Origin: Knufia peltigerae | Lineage: Eukaryota > Ascomycota > Eurotiomycetes > Chaetothyriales > Trichomeriaceae | NCBI GenBank assembly: GCA_030247855.1 | Contig: JAPDRN010000006.1 | Coordinates: 124,001 to 188,000 of the forward strand | Direction of reading: 5' to 3' | DNA: 64,000 nt | Shown: piece by piece, positions 31,832 to 42,596 of the stretch | Numbering within the stretch: the stretch's first letter is position 1 | How the letters are laid out: the number at the start of each line of letters is the position of its first letter | Notes under the pieces: generated by a model | Databases searched by the model: none | What the model saw: the letters and a program-made list of their open reading frames with translations, nothing else | Told to the model about the DNA's origin: nothing | Position numbers and translations under genes: made by a program

Positions 31832-33335
31832 CTGGCAAAAGGTGCATCGACGAGACACAGGATTGCGAGGATATATCTCGGGCTGTTCACGGTTGTTTTG
31901 CATCGTTGGCATTGTGTTCTCTCCGGTTCGTGGTCATCCAGGTCCACCAGGCGGCCTGCGCAAAGGTAAGAGTGCATCCTATCTCAAGACACTCTTGTAC
32001 TTGAAATCCAGAGTCTTATATGTTTTTCCAGAGAACACCTTCGATCCCCCAACCGCAATCATGACAGACGGTATTGCGAGCGTCATGCCCACGACTCTGA
32101 CACCCGTTGCAACCTCGTGGGACACCTTTTCGCTCAGCATGACTCTCGTCGGGACTGGATGGTCGACATTGTATACGCCTACGACGACATCGTCTGACTC
32201 GGACCATGGTTCAATTTCATTCCTGATCGGCGATATGAGCACATCGTCATCTCTAGTGTCCACTGCCAGTGCGACGGCGATAATTTCAGGTTCGAATAAC
32301 ACATTTACTTCAACAGCACAAGAGGTATCGGTTCTGATGATTCTGAATTCGACTACGACTACTCCTCTACCAGCCATTCCAGCGCACGTCATGAACGCAA
32401 CAGTGACAACGACGAGGACGGAGGCACCTGTACCTCCAGACATTGTCGCGCCTACCATTGGCAGTTCCAATGGATCTTCTTCTGGCGAAATCTCCTTTCC
32501 ACCGGTACCGAGCTCGGTCTGGATCACCGCAACACGAACACAGACGGCGTACATGAACACCACTGTAATCGTCGAAGCGCCCTCGAGTGCTATGACTGAG
32601 TCGTCCTTGGTCGTGAACAGTGCAATAAGCCACCTCGGAGCGTTGCCAAAGATTACAGATCCGTCGGTCTTGTCGTCACTATCGTCGCGGGAGTTTTCGA
32701 TCTTGCCCATCACGGCCGTGAACAACGAGACATCATCGACCACGACGCCGTGTAGTACGAGGGTAGCTACAGTGACGGTGACGGTGATAGTTTCGGTCAA
32801 TTCGACAATGCCGTCTGTAATGATGCATACGCGAACAGTGACTGCTTCGATGCTGACATCGCCAGATACAACGATGACGACTGTTGGTCCAAAGTCATCT
32901 GCATTGACGACGAATATGACATCCAGCATGGTCGCCGTGACGGGTGCAACGGAAGGCCCCCCCGATATGAGTATGAGTGTGACAATGCCTTTTACGGGCG
33001 GGTCGAATGTGACTACCTCCTTCATGACGAGTCCTAGTCCGACCACAATTCCATCTTCTGCTTACCCGACACTGTGGTCGTATGACTTTTGGGCAACGGT
33101 CGCGAGTTACAGATCGAAAACTCTCGCAAGTGATTCCAAAGGTATCGATTCGCGAATCCAGACTGTCGCACGACTACGCCACGAGCGCTCATTCGTAACG
33201 TCTACGGCGCCTACAACAAAAACCACGGATGGCAACGAGCGGATCCCAAAAGTGACCAACGTCAAATCATTCAGTCTCGCGCCATCAAAACCCACCACCT
33301 TTGTCACTGTACCGAAGGGATGTCGAGAACGATAG
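31818..33335 (+). CDS. Ser/Thr-rich extracellular-type protein
   Basis: Frame open for 505 codons. Most of it is a low-complexity Ser/Thr/Val sequence with TVTVT and TTTT runs and N-x-S/T sites, the style of heavily O-glycosylated wall or mucin-like proteins. A likely 66-bp intron lies at 31966-32031 (GTAAGA ... TTTTTCCAG), in frame, joining RK to ENTFDPP. The current start is doubtful: residues 1-49 (MKSGSWQKVHRRDTG...) have a hydrophobic part LFCIVGIVF but are not a good signal peptide, while an ORF at 31658-31831 has one (see the next feature). The C-terminus is charged and lacks an anchor. Antisense ORFs over this gene are artefacts. Function unknown. Confidence 0.6.
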   Translation: MKSGSWQKVHRRDTGLRGYISGCSRLFCIVGIVFSPVRGHPGPPGGLRKGKSASYLKTLLYLKSRVLYVFPENTFDPPTAIMTDGIASVMPTTLTPVATSWDTFSLSMTLVGTGWSTLYTPTTTSSDSDHGSISFLIGDMSTSSSLVSTASATAIISGSNNTFTSTAQEVSVLMILNSTTTTPLPAIPAHVMNATVTTTRTEAPVPPDIVAPTIGSSNGSSSGEISFPPVPSSVWITATRTQTAYMNTTVIVEAPSSAMTESSLVVNSAISHLGALPKITDPSVLSSLSSREFSILPITAVNNETSSTTTPCSTRVATVTVTVIVSVNSTMPSVMMHTRTVTASMLTSPDTTMTTVGPKSSALTTNMTSSMVAVTGATEGPPDMSMSVTMPFTGGSNVTTSFMTSPSPTTIPSSAYPTLWSYDFWATVASYRSKTLASDSKGIDSRIQTVARLRHERSFVTSTAPTTKTTDGNERIPKVTNVKSFSLAPSKPTTFVTVPKGCRER

Positions 33336-33768
33336 CTGGATGCTCCTGAGACCTGAAAGAGGTAACCTACCTGCATTTACGTGGGCTTGCGTGATTGAAA
33401 GATCTGCCCACCACCAAGGGGGTTTTATAGGATTTATCCAGCGACACGTCCACGAGACACAAAGGGAGAAGCTGCAAGGTTGTGTAAGGGTACGCGGAGT
33501 ATATGACCGGGTGGCTTCTTTTTTTAAATCACAAAAATCAATCTTGGGGGAAAGCTGAGAAATGGTTGTGTGCTTGTGTCCGTAATGAGATTTCAGCAGA
33601 CAGAGACAGAGCATGTCTAGAATGCACAGGTCTTGAGCGTTTTGAAACGCGCAATTTTTTCTAATCATGAAATGTTGTTGCACTGTGAGCATTCGGTGAA
33701 CGATCGCCGTACGCATTCGCTCTATGAGCCGGGGCGCAGTCCTCTCTATGTTGAAAGCACGCAGCTCA
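33336..33768. other. intergenic between convergent genes
   Basis: No gene seen. Holds the 3' ends of the Ser/Thr-rich gene and of the UBX gene. Confidence 0.5.
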
Positions 33769-35567
33769 CTAATCTTTCTTGTCATCGTCCTTTTTGGGCT
33801 CAAAGTTCAACTGGTTTCCATTGTAAAACTGTTGATCGCGCCTCGCACTTTCCGCACGCTGATCGGCCAGCGTTCGCACACGAACATTCCTCACGGCATT
33901 CTGTGGTGTCGATGTCGACGCTTGTCCTCCACCAGTGGCATTGGCCTCGGCAGATCCCTGCTGGGTGGTGTTGTAACCCAGGAGGCTCTTGACACCGCCA
34001 AAAACCGCACCGGCCGTGCCGCTGACGAGATTGTAGCCTCCGCTCACGGCGGTGCTGAGCAATCCACCCGTGGAAGAACCGGTGTACGACTCGACGTAGC
34101 CCTTGACGGGGACCATGACGAGCGTGCAGCTTCCTACGATCCCAAGATTGCAGAGCTCTTGTTCCTCCTCGGCGGCCTCGATGTTTCGGTTTGGTAGAGG
34201 GGTCAGGATGAGTTTGAGATTGTACGGGGCAGAGATGTTTGTTTCCGTGTCGATCCATGGCCGGACGTCGTTGGATAGGGTGGAAGTCGGTTGGAACGTC
34301 GAGCGGAGTGTGCTGCCGTCGAATGTGCGCACTTGAACCCTGACCTGTGTAGATCTTTGTTTTGATCCGGATGAGGATTCGGATGCCGAGCTGGCAATGT
34401 CGCCTTGTTTGCGCAGTTCGTCGAGTCGTCGGCGTTCTTCGCGGTCCGCTTTAATTTGAGCCTTGATGCGGTCGCGCTCGTCTCGTTGGTGTTGTTCTCG
34501 CTCGCGCTGCATCTTGATGTATTCTGATCGCTGTGCTCGTTGTCGTTCACTGGAAGGTTGATCATTGGAAGGCGTCGCGGCGTCGATCCCTTGTACGGGA
34601 GGCGATCTATTGCTTGCTCCGGTCGATGTCTGAGGCGACGTGTTATTCTGGGTGGATTCTTGGGGTTGCGATGGTGTCGCAGTTGCCGAGGATCGTGTCT
34701 GGCCAGGTATTCGAAGTCCAACTGCTGGAAAACGTAACAATCTAGATCGTACATGTTCGGACAGTGCCCGTCGTCCTCCTCCGCGTAATCGTTTCACCTC
34801 GTCTCGAAATATTGGTATGTTGTTTATCAAGTGTAACTGAGTCTCGAAGATTTCGGAAGGAGACTTGCCATCGTCGAGCAGTTTCTGAGTATGATTCCGT
34901 AGAGCATCGTAGGCGTTGTTCGATATACGTGTACCCTCCGTGACAGGTTGGAGATCGATATATCCTGTTTCTTCTCCTGAAGATGCTTGATCTGGTTGTG
35001 AAGTGCTGCACATAGTTAGCACTTTATACTCTTCATGTAGTTGATATACCTACTCCTCGGCCAAGGCCAACTCCTGCTCAGTTTCTTCAACACCAAACGC
35101 CTTCCTTAGACGGGTTGGAAGGTCATCGGTCGAAATCTGACCAGACTGAATGTTCTCTTGTAGTTGGGCATTCCTTCAGCTGTCAGTGTTAACCCGACTG
35201 TCCACGACACAATTCCTCTTACTTGATGACAATAATCGCGGGGATACTGTCGATTGAACATATCGGCGAGAGAAAGCCAGCTTCCTGTGAGCCTGCCTCG
35301 ATGCGCAGAGCAACAGCTTGTGAGGTTATTGCGGTCTTAATCTGTATGAGGTCAGACTCTGTTCTGATCGTTCTAACCTTTCAATCTTACTGATTCCCCG
35401 TTCAGGATAGACTCCCATCGCCGACTCGCCTCGGACTGATCTATTCCAAGTTAGGCATGCGTTCAACGAGGTGGCGTAGAAGTTGTACCTTGGACGAAGC
35501 ATAGGACTGCTTTTGACTGTTGAAGTGCCAGACCAATGCCGCTCTGTAGGTCGCCCTCGTGAAACAT
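33769..35567 (-). CDS. UBX-domain protein with thioredoxin-like N-terminus (UBXN4/Ubx7-like)
   Basis: Five exons inferred on the minus strand: 35489-35567, 35391-35440, 35223-35341, 35054-35173 and 33769-35005, 534 residues. Introns are about 48-50 bp and all phases agree. The N-terminus MFHEGDLQSGIGLALQQSK plus FVQDQSEASRRWESI and the region to SPICSIDSIPAIIVIK resemble the UAS/thioredoxin-like domain of UBXN4 (erasin) and yeast Ubx4/7-type proteins. A charged helical region (REREQHQRDERDRIK) precedes a UBX domain near residues 330-420, with VRTFDGSTLRSTF. The C-terminus is Gly/Ala-rich with a possible hydrophobic stretch. Such proteins bind the AAA ATPase Cdc48/p97 and act in ER-associated protein degradation. 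The 5' end is 256 bp from the SURF1 start on the opposite strand. Confidence 0.87.
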
Positions 35568-35822
35568 CTCGGTCGAACGTGTGCTGGCTGAATGCAGTCT
35601 TATGAACGGTGGTGTCGCGTGAACCTCGTACAATGGCAGCAGGTGGAGGGCCGCAGGATGACATATGCATACGTTACGGTAGACGAATTCGAGCAATTTG
35701 GTGGAGAGATCAACGACTCCAAAATCGGGTCGGGGAATTTCCATGTATGCAGTATGAGGCACTCGTTTGCAGTTTATCATTTTAACTAACAACACCTTCT
35801 GTATCGCATTCAGGCAGCAGGC

Positions 35823-36805
35823 ATGGCCAAGCATGACTTGAATATTCTACGTGCGATACTGTTCAGGTGCCGGAGACCTTTCAGTGGCCGCCCAAAGTCC
35901 TCTTTTCGCAATGTCATGACAAGAAAGCCGCCGCCCGGCCATGACAATCCTGATTTCGTCTCGATAGTGGATGCGCCTGCTAAGATTGTTTCGGTCAGTC
36001 AGAAGCATTCAAAGATAGGTCTGGCGGTCCTGGCGGTCATTCCAATCACAGCTTTCTGTCTGGGAACATGGCAGATCCAGCGACTGGACTGGAAAACGAA
36101 GCTCATTGCAAAATTCGAGGACCGACTGGTCCGACCACCACTCCCACTTCCTCCGAGGATTGACCCGGATGCAATCCATGAGTTTGATTATAGAAGGGTC
36201 TATGCTACAGGGAAATTCAGACATGACAAAGAGATGTTGATCGGGCCGCGCATGCAAGATGGAAAAGACGGATTCATGGTTATAACGCCGTTTGAACGCG
36301 AAGGAGGAAGCACGATTCTCATAAATCGAGGCTGGATTAGCAAGGACAAGAAGTATCAACAGGACCGAGATCCTTCGTCACTCCCACAGGGTCAAGTGAT
36401 GGTGCAAGGCCTGCTTCGAGAACCGTGGAAGAAGAACATGTTTACACCTCCAAATGCCCCAGAGAAGGGCAAGTTCTATTTCCCCGATGTTGCCCAGATG
36501 GCGCAGGTCTCTGGTGCTCAGCCGATATGGATCGAGGAGACTATGACCCCAGATCTGTTGGTAAGCTGGGATCGAGAAGCAAAAGGAATTCCCATTGGGA
36601 GAGCAGCGGAAGTCAATCTCAGAAACAATCATTTCCAGTATATATTCACATGGTAAGTCTGCCATGTTTGGTATCCAGTGGTTTCATCTCTCATCAAGTC
36701 ATTAGGTACTCATTATCTGCCGCCACCACACTGATGATGTGGATGCTTCTCAAAAAGAAACCTGTGGACAGAGCCCGACGAGTCCGGCATGTCACCAATT
36801 GGTGA
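35823..36805 (+). CDS. SHY1: SURF1/Shy1, cytochrome c oxidase assembly factor
   Basis: Two exons: 35823-36652 and 36706-36805 (53-bp intron), 309 residues. Inner mitochondrial membrane protein needed for assembly of complex IV (heme a incorporation). The N-terminal about 55 residues are Arg/Ser-rich and serve as a presequence. First membrane segment at about residues 65-80 (GLAVLAVIPITAFCLGTW) is followed by the QIQRLDWK signature. The core has FDYRRV, IGPRMQDG, FMVITPFER and ILINRGWI, all SURF1 marks; the second membrane segment (YIFTWYSLSAATTLMMWML) spans the intron. It shares a 255-bp upstream space with the UBX gene, and its stop lies 27 bp from the stop of the CENP-T gene. Confidence 0.95.
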
Positions 36806-36832
36806 CAACCCCATCAAAACCCGTTCATCAAA

Positions 36833-38272
36833 TTACTCTCCATTCTCCTCAAACTCGGCCAGCGCCTCTTTTGGGAGCAGTTCGCGAGCAGCTTTATGAA
36901 GCTCACCCTCGCCCTGAAGCACCCTCTGTCGCTGCATCAGCATGAGAACGTCACTGCGATCGACTCGCTTTTTGCGCCGACCGTGGTTCGAATAGGCGGC
37001 AAGGTCTTCGCCGATCTGTTCAAAGAACCATTCTGTTGCTTGCTCTAGGGCTTTCATATGGTCTTTTCCGAGCTTAGGTTTACGGTTGCCAAGCCGTGAC
37101 TGGGAATCAATGGCCACCCTTTTGATCAGGCTTGATGGGACTGCAGGGACCATCTCTCCATGCCGTGTCATCTTCACTCTTTTCCGACGAGTTTGTGGCG
37201 CCAGTGCTACTTCTATGTCCGGATCCGGATGTGGAGACGCTTCTTCTAGGCCAGATGATGCTCCCGTCGACATATTATCGCCCGGCGACTGTATAGATGG
37301 TGTGCCCCCCACCAATATTGTCGGATCCCGGTGGGCATGGCTGGCAGCCGCTTCTGTGTCGACCAGCTCGAATTGGAAGCTCTGGTCCAAACCTGGAATA
37401 TTCATAGTGCTCTCATCGATTGCAGGCGGGGTTGGGGACTTCTGCAATTGATTCAAATGTTCTGTCTCTCCGCCAACATCATATGATTCATCTTCAAAAG
37501 CTAACTCGCCGTGTGGTTGCAACAATTTGCCGGTGTTTGTGTGGTCGTGAAAGCCTGATTCTCTGCGGATCTCTAGTTCAGAGCCGAAGTCGCTCATCCT
37601 AATGCTGCCAAAACTGTAACGTGAGAGTCGACCGGTAGGCTCCTCGCTGATTGCTCTTCTCCCGATTTCAGTCAAAATTGTAGCGTCGTCGTCGTCGTCG
37701 TCTCCCACCTCTTGTTGATGGGAACTGAAAATGGACATTCTGGACCTGCGACGATCAACATCTGCAAGAGATTTGCTAGCGGCCGCGAAGTCAATAGACT
37801 TGAATGTGATCGTTGGGTCATGATGGGTTTCGGAATTGTGGTCAACATCATCGCCCGGAAGTATTGATGGTGTTGGTGGAACAGGAAGCTCGCTGTCCTC
37901 CTCTTCCTCGTGGACGGGCAGCGGAATATCGTCCAGACTGTCATCCACGTCCAAGAATAATTGTGACCTCCTCAGTCCATCCTTGACGGTCCCGTCTGGA
38001 TCAGGTCCCTGGTTTTCTTTACCCCGCGCAGTTACAGGAGTGGGTACAGTCTTCTTCGTTACAGGTGCTGTGATCTTTGCGAGGCGCCGCAGAATTCCTC
38101 TCACAGAGTCCGGTCGTAAGTCCTCGCTCAAGGCCCTTCTTTTCCGATGCGACCGTGTCGTTGCGCCGCTTCGTTGTTGTAGGGCATGGAGGGCATGCGG
38201 TGTCGAGGGAGCATGTCGCGCTGGTGTCTGGGAATTGTACAGTTCGGCCAGCGATCGCTTTCGCGAAGACAT
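36833..38272 (-). CDS. CENP-T-like kinetochore protein (histone fold)
   Basis: Single ORF; the ATG at 38270-38272 (MSSRKRSLAELYNSQ) gives 479 residues, better than the upstream ATG at 38365, whose extra 31 residues are His/Asn-rich. The N-terminal 300 residues are disordered, acidic and Ser/Pro-rich with RRSQLFLDVDDSLDDIP, the region that in CENP-T/Cnn1 proteins contacts the Ndc80 complex. The last about 110 residues (from LIKRVAIDSQSR to the end) form a histone fold: KDHMKALEQATEWFFEQIGEDLAAYS and RSDVLMLMQRQRVLQ, as in CENP-T. Location: inner kinetochore with CENP-W. Family call rests on this C-terminal domain. Confidence 0.85.
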   Translation of the reverse strand: MSSRKRSLAELYNSQTPARHAPSTPHALHALQQRSGATTRSHRKRRALSEDLRPDSVRGILRRLAKITAPVTKKTVPTPVTARGKENQGPDPDGTVKDGLRRSQLFLDVDDSLDDIPLPVHEEEEDSELPVPPTPSILPGDDVDHNSETHHDPTITFKSIDFAAASKSLADVDRRRSRMSIFSSHQQEVGDDDDDDATILTEIGRRAISEEPTGRLSRYSFGSIRMSDFGSELEIRRESGFHDHTNTGKLLQPHGELAFEDESYDVGGETEHLNQLQKSPTPPAIDESTMNIPGLDQSFQFELVDTEAAASHAHRDPTILVGGTPSIQSPGDNMSTGASSGLEEASPHPDPDIEVALAPQTRRKRVKMTRHGEMVPAVPSSLIKRVAIDSQSRLGNRKPKLGKDHMKALEQATEWFFEQIGEDLAAYSNHGRRKKRVDRSDVLMLMQRQRVLQGEGELHKAARELLPKEALAEFEENGE

Positions 38273-38684
38273 GATGATATGGTGGCGCGTTGTCGTGATC
38301 AAGTGGTTGTGTTGAGATAGGACAACGTCGTTGTTATTGATGACACTCGCCGTCGGGTGGTGCAAAGATACGCGTCCGGCTTCAGGCTTCGGGGCGCGCA
38401 GTCACGTGCTGGTAATTGCTGGCCTCGGTACCCAGTTCTCCATGTCCAACGTACTGTAGAGGTGTCCGACGCTTTTCAAGACGAACTTGTGATTCTTGTC
38501 GAAGAACTTCTCATGTTATAAGATTAATGCTATTTTTCATTCGTATGCACCGTCTATATGTAGGACGCGGGCTACAACCGCCCTCGTCGTCGTTGCCTGC
38601 CACCACGGTATTACCTGGGTCTCCAATATCAGTTGTGTACGACTCGTTGAGTCTCGGGAAATCTACCAGTCTATGTCCTACCGT

Positions 38685-40200
38685 CTATACCTTCACCGTC
38701 TCGTCGCTCCGCGCCGCTTCCTGACTATCTTCACTGCGGGTTCCAGCGTCTTCATCGCCTGTGGCAGGAAGCCCAAACACTCCCGTTGATGATCTGCGTC
38801 CATCTACCTGCGCCGAGGCTCCAAAATCCTTTATAACCAACCAAGCTGGGACCAATGCCAACGCCCACAGGCTGAAATTGAGGTAAACGCCGCCAACTTC
38901 TCCGAAAACTGCGACTGAATTCAAGCCATAGCTCAATGCTTGCCATGCCGACTCTGTCCCTCTCAGCAGCGCAGCCAATCGTACAGTTTCCGGCGGTGAC
39001 AGCGTCATCTGCCCGATCACAAAGTAAAGGTACAAATAATTCACCTGGAATCCAATGACAAGGAACAAGAACAGAGCAAATGGACTTGCAAATCCATCGG
39101 TGCCATCTGACCAGTCATAAGTGGGCTTTGTCCGCCGAAACCGAGTTACGAGGACCGTAGACCATATCCATAGTCCAAGCTGAAGCGTGCTGAGGAAAAA
39201 GAACGACCCTCGTGCGCGGGTCTTGAGAGCGATGCGCGTCCGATCGAGGAATAATCCGAGGAGGTTCCCACCAATGACAGCGACGATTCCTGATAAGAAC
39301 GACCCTAGTGCTCGAGCACGGACCGAAAACCACAAGGCTGAGAATGTGAACATGACTGCTTCAGTGTACACGGCTTGACCGATGAAAGGGACTATTAAGA
39401 GGAATTGCTTGCTGAAGAAGCGCTTTGTGGTCGCTTTGATCTCGACCCAGGGGTGGTCCACCACAGACAGATCGACCTTTCGCCCATCCGTCCGCTGCAC
39501 CTGAGAAGGCTTATTCAATAACAACGCCACAAACGGTCCAATCGATTGAAGCGCAATGAAGACAAGGTATACTGTGTACGACACCTTGCCAGCCTTGGAA
39601 TTGTGCGCATTGATGCCGACATTGATTGCGCCGCCGAGGATTTGGCCGGCGAGTCGGAAACTTAGCCAGAACCCCAGAAATTTACCCTGGTTATATGGTT
39701 CCGGATACGCCAAGGCGATCGCTGCCTCAGCCATCCAGAAGATACCAGCTGAAATTCCGCACAACGCAGCACCTAAAAGAGTAAGCCATTCTATGCCGAA
39801 GCGGTTGTTGGTGTACAAGCCGGCGGCATAGGGTGCATAGCCCATGGTCCCGATGACAAGCGCCCATTTGATACCTATCAGGTGCACGATAGCACTGGAG
39901 AAGTAGCATGAGACCACCATGAGACAGAAGGTGAGTGCGTTGGCAGCATTCACGAGGTGTGGGCTCGCTTGGCCTCCCGCACCCAGCGAGTTCATGGCAC
40001 CCCATATCCCTGGTGCCGAGAAGTTTGCGAGACCGAGAATCAGGGCATTGTAAAACGTTGAACGGTACCATTTGACGTCTGTGCCAGGCTTGTCAGTGGT
40101 GACATGTTTAGGAGTACTGACTGAGGGGTCACCCACGAATATTCTTTTTAGTGGTTGAAAGGCTTTCGTCAACAAAGTAGTCGCCTTTTGCTTCCGCCAT
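38685..40200 (-). CDS. UNC93-like MFS protein
   Basis: Two exons on the minus strand inferred: 40137-40200 and 38685-40078, 485 residues. The first exon (MAEAKGDYFVDESL) is needed because no ATG lies in the long frame before the first helix; a 58-bp intron (GTGGGT ... CACTGAC ... CACAG) joins NI to HVKWYRSTFYN. The rest has about 11-12 hydrophobic segments and the UNC93 marks NFSAPGIWGAMNSLGAGG, GISAGIFWMAEAAIALAYPEPYNQGKFLGFW. Fungal members are plasma-membrane or endomembrane transporters of unknown substrate (UNC-93-like, DUF895). The C-terminus is a cytosolic Ser/Asp/Glu-rich tail. Start exon uncertain; family firm. Confidence 0.85.
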
Positions 40201-40746
40201 TTTGGGGTGAGGTCTCCGTCGTGGCAGCACGATTCAAGGTATTCGACAAGTCGCGCAGTTGATCAGAGATGAATTTGGTGAAAAGGAAAAACCCTCAAAG
40301 AGTTCTTTGAAGGAGAACCACGGCTTTTGTACTCCGGTCTATCATATGATATTTTCCCCCTACGACCCACTGCCACGACGTATACCAACGAGTATATATG
40401 CACCTCAGCAAGCCAAGCACGTTTCAGACGGATGAGAGTGCTGCCGACGAATGAGAGAAGATCACGCCGGATTTGTTGCTTTGGACCATGAATGATGCCA
40501 TGTTGGGAACTGTTGCCGACGAAGGGTAACGGGGGTCTCACTGGCGTGAACTTACACGTCAATCATGACCGTGTTTGTATATGGGTGAGCGGGTACCTAG
40601 CTAGGCACTGGTGGTACAGTATCACGGGGCAATATGTATTGAGGAGTCTACACGATCTCGTTGTTCCAATGTCGAAATAGCATCTCAGCTATTCTTTTAC
40701 TGTGCGCAGACCAGGCTGATGTGTCGAAGCATTGTGGTCTACGAGG

Positions 40747-40755
40747 TACTCCGTA
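40747..40755 (+). repeat. TACTCCGTA motif copy
   Basis: Perfect copy in the 1.3 kb space before the dehydratase gene. Confidence 0.5.
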
Positions 40756-41325
40756 TAGAATATGTACATTCATAGTACCAAGTGGTACATTACTCAACTT
40801 GCATCAATCTGTACAAACCATGCCGAAATGATGATATTGCCTGGATTTATGACGGCCAGAGAACCCGAGAAAACAAGCCCCAAGACGATGATAATTGTTG
40901 GTGGTGGTGCGTCGGCCTATGCTCTTGTTTGTCGGGTGTGGGAAGGATTGCGTGCTCATGGTACAATCTGGCGAATTTGCAAGGGGTACGAGTACTTTTT
41001 TTTTTCCCACGGCCTTGCCAGAATTAAGTAAACTGCCCAGTATACCGAAGTGAGCACTAGACCTTGGCTTGCAAATTAGGTACATAGGTACTGTACAAAG
41101 GACTACATGTTGATAAGGAGAACAGAGGTTTTCCCTACTGTATTAGTACTTACGCTGCCAAAGTTACCCAGCGAAGGCCCGCAACAAGATTCCATCTCAT
41201 ATCCATAACAGGAATGTAGATGAGATGTCGACGAGCAAAACACTTCGATCTCTTAGAGGAGAGAACAACTGCCTTATCATCACTAGGTTCCCCTTGTTGG
41301 TAAATGAGAGTAGACCTTCGAGATG

Positions 41326-41334
41326 TACTCCGTA
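41326..41334 (+). repeat. TACTCCGTA motif copy
   Basis: Perfect copy 140 bp upstream of the dehydratase start. Confidence 0.5.
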
Positions 41335-41419
41335 ATAGCGCGATACATCTCGACGCGGTCATTCTAAGTCTTGGCGCGTAAAATGTCACAGACTCCGATT
41401 TCTTTGTATTGTGGTACTC

Positions 41420-41428
41420 GGTACTCCG
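41420..41428 (+). repeat. TACTCCGTA motif copy
   Basis: Perfect copy 46 bp upstream of the dehydratase start, preceded by TACTCGG, a near copy. Confidence 0.5.
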
Positions 41429-41465
41429 TACTTGGTTCGTGATTGTGAATTGCGTTTGAGCGACC

Positions 41466-42596
41466 ATGTACAAAGCTTTCGGAGGCCACCCATGCATTCC
41501 ATTCAGAGCATGCCGACTTCGCGTGAGGTGCATCAGAGCCAACAGCTATACGTACACGAAACCACCGGCCGATCGTGCAGAAGCAAAGCATGATGGCCCG
41601 ACATTCGAAGGGGAGGCCGCGGCTCCTCCGGAGCCAGACCCCTTCGACCACCTCAGAGGTCGCAAGTTGAAGACGCGCGACGGGCCTTGGAACGCGTCCA
41701 ACATGCACATGCTCTACCGGGCTCTGTGTGACCATCTGAACGTGTCACCCGGGATGCCCAAGAGGGTCCTGCCCGGATTCCAGCAAGTCTCGGGCAACGA
41801 CGTCATCCCCGAGGGCCTCCTCTGCGACGACGGGGCGGACGCGCGTTACTCCCCCGGGCCGGACTGGAGGTTCCGGCTCTGGGCCGGCGGGCAGATGGCG
41901 TTCAACGTGCCGTGGACGAGGCTCGACGTGGGGGGTCCCGTGCTCCCCAACGAACTGGTGCTGGGCACCCGGACGATCGGGGACCTCGACTCGGGCCACC
42001 CCAAGGTCAAGGTCACGATAGGCAGGACCTACTTCTCGGACCTGCACGGCGGCAGCTTCCCGTCCGTCGTCGAGAAGAAGTACCTCTTCTTCATGCGGAG
42101 CATCCCGCCGTCGCTGCGGTCCGCGGACATCCAGCGCAGGCTGCAGCCGCCCGCCCATCCGTTCCACGCCGAGACGATGGTGCCCTCGCCGGCCCTGCTC
42201 TTCCGGTTCAGCGCGCTCACCATGAACGACCACAAGATCCACCTCGACCCCGAATACACGCGGCGGGTCTACGGGATACCCAAGCTGCTGGTCCAGGGTC
42301 CGCTCACGGCCGTGCTGATGCTGGAGGTCTTGAGGAAAGCCCTCGACAACTACAGGCGGCAACAGACCGGCCTGGGGGAACGTTCCTTTGTCGTCACCTT
42401 CTTCAACTACAAGAATCTCATGCCGCTCTTTGTCGACGAGAAAATCACCATCGCCTGCCGCAAGAACGACGGCCGGGGGCCCACAGGCTCCAGGGACAGT
42501 AACCCGACGGAGTCGTGGCGGGTCTGGATTCAAAAAGGAGAAGGGGACAACGCTACCGCGGCAGTGAAGGGAGAGGCTGTTGTGTCATTAGATTGA
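41466..42596 (+). CDS. HTD2: mitochondrial 3-hydroxyacyl-thioester dehydratase, Htd2 type
   Basis: A 376-residue single-exon ORF. The N-terminus to about residue 45 is Arg/Ser-rich (FRACRLRVRCIRANS), a plausible mitochondrial presequence. The C-terminal half carries the hot-dog (MaoC-like) core RFSALTMNDHKIHLDPEYTRRVYG with the Asp/His of the dehydratase site and LLVQGPLTAVLML. This is the pattern of yeast Htd2, the dehydratase of mitochondrial type II fatty acid synthesis that supplies octanoyl groups for lipoic acid. Codon usage is very GC-rich from about 41640 to 42500. The 262-codon ORF on the other strand is a shadow. Family assignment good; the function is by homology. Confidence 0.83.
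   Translation: MYKAFGGHPCIPFRACRLRVRCIRANSYTYTKPPADRAEAKHDGPTFEGEAAAPPEPDPFDHLRGRKLKTRDGPWNASNMHMLYRALCDHLNVSPGMPKRVLPGFQQVSGNDVIPEGLLCDDGADARYSPGPDWRFRLWAGGQMAFNVPWTRLDVGGPVLPNELVLGTRTIGDLDSGHPKVKVTIGRTYFSDLHGGSFPSVVEKKYLFFMRSIPPSLRSADIQRRLQPPAHPFHAETMVPSPALLFRFSALTMNDHKIHLDPEYTRRVYGIPKLLVQGPLTAVLMLEVLRKALDNYRRQQTGLGERSFVVTFFNYKNLMPLFVDEKITIACRKNDGRGPTGSRDSNPTESWRVWIQKGEGDNATAAVKGEAVVSLD

Larger units (their letters stand above)
40201..41465. other. intergenic with several TACTCCGTA motifs
   Basis: Three perfect motif copies (40747, 41326, 41420), AT-rich parts at 41085-41160 and no supported gene. An ORF with a VGGGASAYAL stretch at 40829-41031 is too short to call. Confidence 0.5.

Noticed and set aside
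31979..33046. 355-codon ORF on the minus strand over the Ser/Thr-rich gene
   Set aside because: Reverse complement of ACN/TCN codons gives long Val/Asp-rich frames; no motif.
40829..41031. VGGGASAYAL segment resembling a nucleotide-binding loop
   Set aside because: Too short and isolated; no continuation of a Rossmann fold.
41745..42533. 262-codon ORF on the minus strand over Htd2
   Set aside because: Antisense artefact of GC-rich codons.
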